A DNA stretch of 6,329 nucleotides. Source: an uncultured Ruminococcus sp. GTDB taxonomy: Bacteria > Bacillota > Clostridia > Oscillospirales > CAG-272. Each line of letters begins with the position of its first letter. Position 1 is the stretch's first letter. The notes under the pieces were generated by a model, which saw nothing but the letters and a program-made list of their open reading frames with translations, was not told the origin of the DNA and ran no database searches. The DNA lies in assembly GCA_902778205.1 (NCBI GenBank), contig CACYWX010000193.1:1-6329 (forward strand), written 5' to 3'. This document shows, in pieces, positions 1 through 4,195 of this stretch. A program made the translations under genes and the position numbers.

Positions 1-480
1 CTGTTTCAGATCCTCTTTCACACGGAGATCGAACGGGAGGCGGGCCGCTTCACCCTGGAGGACGTGACCACGGAGCTGGTGAACAAGATGATCTACCGCC
101 ACCCCCATGTGTTCGGAAAAACGAAGGTGGCCGGGACCGGCGAGGTGCTGGACAACTGGGACCGGCTGAAAACCGCCGAGAAATCCCGGGACACCCTGTA
201 CGACGTGCTGAACGCCGTTCCGAAGCAGTATCCCGCCCTGCTCCGTGCGAAAAAGATCGCGAAAAAGGCGAAAAAGGGCGGCGCGGAGTTCGGCACCGAC
301 GAGGAACAGTCCGCCGCGCTGGTTTCCCTGGCGGAGGAGATCGGGCGGACCGGCGGAGAGGAGCGGGACCGGCTGATCGCAAAGCTGATCTGGCAGGCAG
401 TGCGGATGGCCTCCCCGGAAGCCGATACGGAAAAGGACGTGGGGGATCTGCTGAACGCCTTCACGGAATCGTTCCGGTGA
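1..480 (+). CDS. mazG: MazG nucleoside triphosphate pyrophosphohydrolase, C-terminal part (5' truncated by window)
   Basis: The reading frame is open from base 1 to the TGA at 478-480 and gives the last 159 residues of a MazG protein; the true start lies upstream. MazG hydrolyses (d)NTPs to the monophosphate and pyrophosphate and is thought to clean up non-canonical nucleotides in the cytoplasm. The fragment begins in the helix 'LFQILFHTEIEREAGRF', followed by the family signature RRHPHVFG-like 'IYRHPHVFG' (about residues 34-42 of the fragment). It then has the 'NWDRLKTAEK' segment, which corresponds to the W-E-x-I-K-x-x-E-K motif of the second MazG domain, and 'VPKQYPALLRAKKIAKKAKKGG', which matches the typical 'IPxxLPALxRAxKIQxKA' stretch. 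Family members are about 260 residues, so roughly 100 N-terminal residues are missing. The next gene begins 33 bases downstream with no terminator between, which suggests cotranscription. Identification is firm. The fragment is C-terminal only, so the domain architecture upstream (for example the YabN-type fused methylase) is unknown. Confidence 0.93.
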   Translation: MFQILFHTEIEREAGRFTLEDVTTELVNKMIYRHPHVFGKTKVAGTGEVLDNWDRLKTAEKSRDTLYDVLNAVPKQYPALLRAKKIAKKAKKGGAEFGTDEEQSAALVSLAEEIGRTGGEERDRLIAKLIWQAVRMASPEADTEKDVGDLLNAFTESFR

Positions 481-513
481 GGATGGATGAGAAAAGGAAA
501 GGACGGAGATACC

Positions 514-759
514 ATGAGACTGGATAAATTCTTGAAGGTTTCCCGCATCATCAAGCGGCGGACCGTGGCCAACGAAGCCTGCGACAGCGAGCACGTGGAG
601 GTCAACGGCAAGCGGGCCAAGGCCTCCTACGACGTGAAGGAGGGAGACGTCATCGCCGTGACCTACGGGGACAGGACCCTGAAATTCCGGGTGCTGGACG
701 TGAAGGAGCACGCCGCGAAGGCCGACGCCTCCTCCCTGTATGAGGTCATCGAGGACTGA
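514..759 (+). CDS. rqcP: RNA-binding S4 domain protein RqcP (YabO), ribosome-associated quality control
   Basis: This 81-residue protein is a near-complete match in length and pattern to Bacillus subtilis YabO/RqcP. The S4 RNA-binding fold fills residues 1 to about 60: 'MRLDKFLKVSRIIKRRTVA' is the characteristic first helix pair, 'VEVNGKRAKASYDVKEGD' the conserved loop and strand, and the C-terminal tail ends 'LYEVIED'. In the family, RqcP binds the obstructed 50S subunit next to the peptidyl-tRNA and works with RqcH to add alanine tails to stalled nascent chains. I chose the ATG at 514 because it begins directly with the conserved MRLDKFLK sequence and has a purine-rich AAGGAAAGGACGGAG ribosome binding site just upstream (about 494-508). 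An in-frame ATG at 487 would add nine unconserved residues and lacks a good site. It sits between mazG and yabP, the order known in Bacillus. Identification of the family is confident. The specific RQC role is inferred by homology. Confidence 0.93.
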   Translation: MRLDKFLKVSRIIKRRTVANEACDSEHVEVNGKRAKASYDVKEGDVIAVTYGDRTLKFRVLDVKEHAAKADASSLYEVIED

Positions 760-821
760 GAGAGACCGGAGTCCGGCGGGGCAGGCGTCGGAGCTTCCGG
801 AAATCCACCGGTACGGACGGC

Positions 822-848
822 ATACGGACCGGTCCGGGCGCATATACT
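822..848 (+). promoter_or_regulatory. Candidate sporulation (sigma-E/sigma-K type) promoter for yabP-yabQ
   Basis: A -10-like CATATACT at 841-848 fits the CATAnnnT core shared by mother-cell sigma factors. It is preceded, with a 14-base spacer, by ATACG at 822-826, which partly fits the sigma-E -35 ATATT-like element. Transcription would begin around 855, just ahead of the ribosome binding site at 865-870. The known sporulation role of yabP and yabQ makes a mother-cell promoter here plausible. The 119-base gap (760-878) otherwise holds only short GC-rich palindromes and no T-tract terminator. The -35 match is partial, so this is an inference. Confidence 0.45.
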
Positions 849-878
849 CTTCCAAAACGGACGGAGGAGGGTGTGCCC

Positions 879-1142
879 ATGGACCAGGACGTGTGCCTTT
901 TTTCACGGAAACGGATGGAGCTGAAGGGGATCGAGGAGGTGGAGAGCTTTTCGGAGACGGAGATCGTTCTGCAGTCCTCCCTGGGTCTGATCGCGGTAAA
1001 CGGAAGCGGGCTGAAAATCGGCCGGTTCTCCGCGGAGAAGGGAGAGCTGGAGCTGAGCGGGACCGTGGACGCCTTCGCCTATCTGGACGGGGAGCGCGAG
1101 GAGGGCGGACGGCGGGGCTTCTTCGGGAGACTGTTCCGGTGA
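879..1142 (+). CDS. yabP: Sporulation protein YabP
   Basis: This 87-residue protein belongs to the YabP/YqfC family, small proteins made during sporulation and linked to forespore envelope and coat assembly; their molecular activity is not established. The sequence shows the family pattern: 'SRKRMELKGIEEVESFSETEIVLQSS' (roughly residues 9-34), the strand 'LIAVNGSGLKIGRFSAEKGEL', and 'ELSGTVDAFAYLD', equivalent to the family's 'V.I.G.IdsI.Y.d' ending. The basic hydrophobic tail 'RRGFFGRLFR' is seen often in clostridial members and may touch the membrane. I chose the ATG at 879 because a strong AGGAGG (865-870) lies 8 bases upstream. A GTG at 873 is in frame but sits only two bases from that site. 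The stop is one base before the yabQ ATG, so the two genes are almost certainly translated together. The upstream sporulation-type promoter candidate agrees with this assignment. Confidence 0.9.
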   Translation: MDQDVCLFSRKRMELKGIEEVESFSETEIVLQSSLGLIAVNGSGLKIGRFSAEKGELELSGTVDAFAYLDGEREEGGRRGFFGRLFR

Positions 1143-1143
1143 T

Positions 1144-1749
1144 ATGGCGTATCTTGAGATTCTGACCCGTACCCAGTTGGTTCTTGTCGCAACTTCTTTC
1201 ATTTTGGGCTTGATTTTTGGCGCGTTTTACGATATAATAAGATTTGTATATATCCTGGGCGGACTTTTGTCGCTCGACGGGAGAAAGACAGTCGAACGGA
1301 AGGGAACCCTGCCGTTCTGTTGTCGACTTTTCGCGGATCTTGCCGTGAGCCTCGTCATGGGCGCAGCCTTTGCCGTCTTTGTGTACTGGGTCAACGACGG
1401 GCAGTTCCGCTGGTTCATGGCTGCGTTCGCGGCAGGCGGCTTCGCCCTGTGGCGGGTCACGCTGTCGGTTCCGGCGATGTTCTGTGCGGACCGTCTGGCG
1501 CGGCTTCTCAAGGCGGCGGTCCGGATTCTGCTGATCGTACCCGTCGGGCGGATCCTTTCGCTGGCGGCCCGGGGATCCCGGAGCCTCGGCAGACTGACCG
1601 CACGGCTCTCCGTGACCCTGTACCGCGAGACGGCGGGAAGAGCCGTCCGGAGGTCCCGACGGAAGAGGGCGCTGGATCGGACGGAGAGAGCCCGGCTCCG
1701 GCTGGCCGAGGATGTATCATTTGAAGGAGAGGAGGGGACGCGGCCTTGA
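1144..1749 (+). CDS. yabQ: Spore cortex biosynthesis protein YabQ (multi-pass membrane protein)
   Basis: The 201-residue product has the YabQ layout: a hydrophobic N-terminal half and a basic C-terminal half. Predicted membrane segments are at about residues 11-29, 63-83 and 90-112, with a possible fourth near 123-142. Family motifs are visible: 'GAFYDIIRFVY' (26-36), the loop-to-helix 'NDGQFRWF' (84-91, comparable to N-x-G-E-x-R), and a G-rich third segment. In Bacillus, YabQ sits in the forespore outer membrane and is needed for cortex formation. The C-terminus (about 150-201) is Arg-rich and probably cytoplasmic. The gene begins one base after the yabP stop without a strong site of its own, indicating translational coupling. 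The first 40 codons are clearly AT-richer than the surrounding genes and contain a sigma-A-like promoter (1210-1238). Its TGA (1747-1749) overlaps the TTG start of the next gene. Confidence 0.88.
   Translation: MAYLEILTRTQLVLVATSFILGLIFGAFYDIIRFVYILGGLLSLDGRKTVERKGTLPFCCRLFADLAVSLVMGAAFAVFVYWVNDGQFRWFMAAFAAGGFALWRVTLSVPAMFCADRLARLLKAAVRILLIVPVGRILSLAARGSRSLGRLTARLSVTLYRETAGRAVRRSRRKRALDRTERARLRLAEDVSFEGEEGTRP
1210..1238 (+). promoter_or_regulatory. Sigma-A-like promoter embedded in yabQ coding sequence
   Basis: TTGATT (1210-1215) and a perfect TATAAT (1233-1238) are separated by exactly 17 bases, inside the yabQ reading frame. The element lies in a local AT-rich patch (about 1190-1256). It could drive divIC, about 500 bases downstream, during vegetative growth when yabP/yabQ are silent. 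The motif is seen directly. Activity is inferred, because the same bases encode the conserved FYDIIRFVY segment and could match by chance. Confidence 0.5.
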
Positions 1750-2033
1750 AAAACAACGGATTGTTCCGAAATATGTTTGTGCGCGTGAGCATCCTGGCGG
1801 TCGTGGTCTTCTTCGTCTTCAGTTTTGTCACGGTGCGCCTCAAGCAGAACGATCAGGAGGCGCAGGCCGAACAGCTCCGGGAGGAGATCGACCGGACCCG
1901 GGAGTATATCAACGAGCTTCAGGCGGAAATCGACCGTCCCTTCGACAGCGAGTACGTGGCGGAGATTGCCCATGAGAAGCTGGGACTGCGTTTCCCGCAG
2001 GAGATTGTGTTTTACAGCGGCGATGACAACTGA
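1746..2033 (+). CDS. divIC: Septum formation initiator, FtsB/DivIC family
   Basis: The 95-residue protein is a small bitopic membrane protein of the DivIC/FtsB family, which joins FtsL and DivIB/FtsQ to regulate septal peptidoglycan synthesis at the division site. It has a short cytoplasmic N-terminus, one membrane segment (about residues 14-31, 'VSILAVVVFFVFSFVTV'), a coiled coil (about 36-65), and a C-terminal motif 'YVAEIAHEKLGLRFPQEIVFY' that matches the family's 'yIEkiAREkLGlv.pgEi.f' pattern. The start is TTG at 1746, sharing TTGA with the yabQ stop and preceded by a strong GGAGAGGAGGGG site ending about ten bases upstream. An in-frame ATG at 1773 would lie too far from that site and clip the cytoplasmic tail. 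Its position after yabQ is the conserved order in Bacillus, where divIC follows yabPQ. It is likely expressed both by read-through and from the promoter candidate within yabQ. A hairpin follows six bases after the gene. Confidence 0.9.
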   Translation: MKNNGLFRNMFVRVSILAVVVFFVFSFVTVRLKQNDQEAQAEQLREEIDRTREYINELQAEIDRPFDSEYVAEIAHEKLGLRFPQEIVFYSGDDN

Positions 2034-2038
2034 CCGGG

Positions 2039-2077
2039 AAGGGTCCTGCGCAAAAGACGCGGGATCCTTGTCTTTAT
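2039..2077 (+). terminator. Candidate intrinsic terminator or attenuator after divIC
   Basis: AAGGGTCCTGCG (2039-2050) pairs along all 12 positions, two of them G-U, with CGCGGGATCCTT (2058-2069) around a seven-base loop. The 3' side continues into a T-rich but interrupted run (TTGTCTTTAT, 2068-2077). It begins six bases after the divIC stop. The imperfect T-tract suggests partial termination, allowing some read-through into the gene at 2124. No convincing separate promoter was found in 2078-2123. Confidence 0.6.
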
Positions 2078-2123
2078 ACCGGTCTCTGAATACCGAAACG
2101 GACCCGACGGGGGAGGATGGGAT

Positions 2124-3902
2124 ATGAACCGGACAAAGGAGCGGATATGGAACGCCGTTCTGATCATTCTGTCAGCCGGACTGCTGGTTTCCACGGTCTG
2201 GCTGGCTGTGCTGTACCGGACTGAAGCCGGGCGTCTGAAAAGTGCCCGGGAGGAGAGGGCGGCCATGGCGGTCCGTCTTGCGGATCTGAGCGCGGAGCTG
2301 AAGGACCTGAACGCCGAGCTGGACGCGCTGGAGGCCGGGAAAAAAGCCGCCGAATCCGAGGTGAAGGAAAAGACCCTCAAAATCGACGGCCTTGAATCCA
2401 TGATCGAGCTTCTGGAGGATGCGCAGGAGGGCATGGAGGAGAGCAACGGCCAGCTGAGCGCCAGACTGGCGGAGGCCGGTCGGATGGCGGACAGCCTGCG
2501 CGGCGACGTGGACACCCTGAATCGCAAGATCGAGATGCAGACCGAGAAGATCAACGCGCTCCGGAGCAGAAGCAGCGAGCTGAAGGAGACGGTGGCCGGT
2601 CTGGAGGAGGAGCTGAAGGACGCCCGGGAGGAGATCCGCGCCTGGGAGGAGGCCGCCGCTCCCCTGGCCAGCCCCATGGGACAGGAGGTGGGCGAGCTTC
2701 TGACTCTGACAGCGCCGGAGGAACCGGACGAGACCGCGCCGGACGACGGGAACGCCCCGCCGGAGGAGGAGGAACCGGACTCCAATCCGGAAGAGCCCGG
2801 GGCAGGGGAGTCCGTCGGCGTGGATCCTGAGCCTGTGAACGGTGAGAACCTCGGGCCGGTCCCGGAACAGTCCGTCGGGGAGACGCCGGTTCAGCCCGCA
2901 GAGCCGGAGCCCACTCCCGCGGAGCCGACTCCGGCCGAACCGGATTCCGTGACGTCGGAGCCCGTCGAGACGCCTCCCGCCGAGTCCGCGGATCCCGCGC
3001 CCGCCCAGCCGGCTCCGGTCCGGTCCTCGGTGAGGGAGTCCTCCCTGCCGGAGACCGAGCCCGTGAACGTGCTGATGCGGTACATGGAGGGCGGCGCGCC
3101 CCTTCGGTGGGACTGGGTGCCCGGAACCAACCGGCTCATGGAGATCTATCCCACTCTGGCTTACTACTACGAGGACCTGACCACCGGGGACTCCGTGTCC
3201 TACAATCCCGACGTCATCACCTACGCTGCAAGCCTCATCAAGGTGCCGTACCTGTATTCCGTCCTGCTGGAGCTGGAGGAATTTGAGGCGGGCCATCCGC
3301 GGGGAGCCGACGGGAAGATCGTCTACGGCCCCGGTGAGGAGAAGTACAATCTGGACGAGATCTGGGTGTACGATCCCGCCACCATGTACGAGGAGGGCTC
3401 CGGCGAGATCATGGAGATGCAGGCCGGGGTCAGCATGCCCGTGCGCCAGCTCTTCGAGTACGCCATCCTGTACAGCGACAACATCGCCTGGATGCAGCTC
3501 TATTACCGCTTCGGCTACGACTCCTTCTACCGGCTCATGGGACGGCTGGGCATCCAGGGTACCAATGTGGACTTCATGGATCTGACAGCCCGGGACTGCG
3601 CGAAGATCCTGGAGGACGTCTACGGGTATTTCGCGCGAGGCTCCGAATACGCCCTCTGGATGCAGAATCTCATGTCCCGCTCCAAGTACGGCCACCTGAT
3701 CGCCGAGCACTATCCCGGCATCCTCGTCTGCCACAAATACGGCTGGGACGTGGAGTCCTACCACGACATGGCCATTGTGTACGACGAGCATCCCTACATT
3801 CTTGTCATCATGACCGACTACGAGGACGGCGGCGCAACGGCCGCGCAGTATTTCTCCGACGTGGTCGGCATGACGAAGGTCATCCACGCCACCAACCGAT
3901 GA
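2124..3902 (+). CDS. Membrane-anchored coiled-coil serine hydrolase (class A beta-lactamase/PBP-like fold)
   Basis: The 592-residue protein has four parts. Residues 12-31 form one membrane segment without a cleavage site. Residues 33-178 are a heptad-rich, highly charged coiled coil. Residues about 195-315 are a Pro/Glu-rich flexible spacer with TPAEP repeats. Residues about 320-592 are a serine hydrolase domain of the class A beta-lactamase-like group (Beta-lactamase2 type). In that domain I see S370-x-x-K373 (SLIK), S451-D452-N453 (YSDN) and, at the KTG position, K538-Y539-G540. The stretch between SDN and the following 'LTARDCAKILEDV' helix is roughly 13 residues shorter than in TEM-type enzymes, and no E-x-x-x-N omega-loop glutamate is visible, so efficient beta-lactam hydrolysis is unlikely. 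It probably acts outside the membrane on, or binds, peptidoglycan. The start is supported by GGGAGG (2111-2116) seven bases upstream. It follows divIC, where Bacillus has yabR, suggesting a wall or division role. The exact substrate is unknown. Confidence 0.85.
   Translation: MNRTKERIWNAVLIILSAGLLVSTVWLAVLYRTEAGRLKSAREERAAMAVRLADLSAELKDLNAELDALEAGKKAAESEVKEKTLKIDGLESMIELLEDAQEGMEESNGQLSARLAEAGRMADSLRGDVDTLNRKIEMQTEKINALRSRSSELKETVAGLEEELKDAREEIRAWEEAAAPLASPMGQEVGELLTLTAPEEPDETAPDDGNAPPEEEEPDSNPEEPGAGESVGVDPEPVNGENLGPVPEQSVGETPVQPAEPEPTPAEPTPAEPDSVTSEPVETPPAESADPAPAQPAPVRSSVRESSLPETEPVNVLMRYMEGGAPLRWDWVPGTNRLMEIYPTLAYYYEDLTTGDSVSYNPDVITYAASLIKVPYLYSVLLELEEFEAGHPRGADGKIVYGPGEEKYNLDEIWVYDPATMYEEGSGEIMEMQAGVSMPVRQLFEYAILYSDNIAWMQLYYRFGYDSFYRLMGRLGIQGTNVDFMDLTARDCAKILEDVYGYFARGSEYALWMQNLMSRSKYGHLIAEHYPGILVCHKYGWDVESYHDMAIVYDEHPYILVIMTDYEDGGATAAQYFSDVVGMTKVIHATNR
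2895..2942 (+). repeat. TPAEP-type proline/glutamate repeat in the hydrolase spacer
   Basis: Residues 258-273 of the hydrolase read PAEPEPTPAEPTPAEP, a short tandem repeat at the centre of the Pro/Glu-rich spacer (about 195-315). The codons differ between copies (ACT CCC GCG GAG CCG versus ACT CCG GCC GAA CCG), so the repeat is kept at protein level rather than being a fresh DNA duplication. Such spacers usually keep a domain at a distance across the wall. Confidence 0.7.
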
Positions 3903-3941
3903 CGGAGGATCCGTTTTCGGAGAATTATCCCACAGAACAGT

Positions 3942-3980
3942 CAGACCGCTCCGCTCTTCTGAACGGACGGTCTGTTTTTT
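3942..3980 (+). terminator. Intrinsic terminator of the serine hydrolase gene
   Basis: CAGACCG (3942-3948) pairs with CGGTCTG (3968-3974), and inside it TCCG (3950-3953) pairs with CGGA (3964-3967), with a single bulged C at 3949 and a ten-base loop. Six T residues follow directly (3975-3980). It lies about 40 bases after the hydrolase stop and has all the marks of a Rho-independent terminator. Confidence 0.92.
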
Positions 3981-3986
3981 CATGGA

Positions 3987-4044
3987 TTTCCGCCTCTTCC
4001 GGCAAACGGAAATTCTCCGGTGCAGACGCTGGAAGAGGCGGAAA
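3987..4044. repeat. 14-bp perfect inverted repeat (long stem-loop) in the intergenic region
   Basis: TTTCCGCCTCTTCC (3987-4000) is the exact reverse complement of GGAAGAGGCGGAAA (4031-4044). The 30-base loop contains a smaller CGGA/TCCG pairing (4007-4010 with 4016-4019). Neither strand has a T-tract after the stem, so it is not a standard terminator. It lies seven bases past the T-run of the upstream terminator and about 68 bases before the -35 of the SLH gene promoter. The role is unknown: RNA structure, transcript 3' end protection, or protein binding are all possible. Confidence 0.8.
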
Positions 4045-4053
4045 ATTGTGCAA

Positions 4054-4102
4054 ATAACATGAAACAATCCTGCAACAATGTTTCAGTTATGTTGCATATG
4101 CA
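4054..4102. promoter_or_regulatory. Operator-like array of four half-sites plus palindrome upstream of the SLH gene promoter
   Basis: Four related heptamers lie in order: TGAAACA (4060-4066), TGCAACA (4071-4077), TGTTTCA (4079-4085) and TGTTGCA (4090-4096). The first and third are exact reverse complements, as are the second and fourth. Like-oriented copies are 11 bases apart, one helical turn. The first pair extends to ATAAC/GTTAT (4054-4058, 4086-4090) with one bulged base. A perfect TGCATATGCA palindrome (4093-4102) follows, ending nine bases before the -35. This arrangement suits cooperative binding of a dimeric regulator, which I cannot name. Confidence 0.6.
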
Positions 4103-4111
4103 TAAAAATCA

Positions 4112-4140
4112 TTGACTTTGTCCCGGCCTTGTGGTATCAT
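4112..4140 (+). promoter_or_regulatory. Sigma-A promoter of the SLH protein gene
   Basis: TTGACT (4112-4117) and TATCAT (4135-4140) are separated by exactly 17 bases, close to the vegetative consensus, with an AT-rich stretch upstream that could act as an UP element. Transcription should start near 4147, giving a leader of about 50 bases. The leader opens with a small hairpin, GTCGG (4147-4151) with CCGAC (4161-4165), which could stabilise the messenger. Confidence 0.85.
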
Positions 4141-4181
4141 GTCGGCGTCGGCGAGAGAGACCGACAACGAACCAAGATCCC

Positions 4182-4188
4182 AAGGAGG
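4182..4188 (+). promoter_or_regulatory. Ribosome binding site deciding the SLH gene start
   Basis: AAGGAGG is a near-perfect anti-Shine-Dalgarno match. Two adjacent in-frame ATGs follow, at 4193 (4 bases away) and 4196 (7 bases away). The second has normal spacing and is the preferred start. Confidence 0.85.
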
Positions 4189-4195
4189 ACAAATG

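Noticed and set aside
487..513. Upstream ATG start for rqcP at 487
   Set aside because: It would add nine non-conserved residues and would place the purine-rich ribosome binding site inside the gene; ATG 514 fits the family start exactly.
1319..1327. Spo0A-box-like TTGTCGAC inside yabQ
   Set aside because: A single partial match in a coding region, not placed relative to either promoter candidate; expected by chance.
1227..1973. 248-codon minus-strand frame across yabQ and divIC
   Set aside because: Overlaps two well-identified genes, has low-complexity Arg/Ser composition and no start signal.
2124..3902. Antibiotic-resistance beta-lactamase
   Set aside because: No secretion-cleavage signal, a long stalk, a KYG motif and no visible omega-loop glutamate make a resistance function unlikely despite the fold.
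2172..4067. 631-codon open frame on the minus strand
   Set aside because: Antisense shadow of the serine hydrolase; it also runs through the terminator and shows no recognisable protein pattern.
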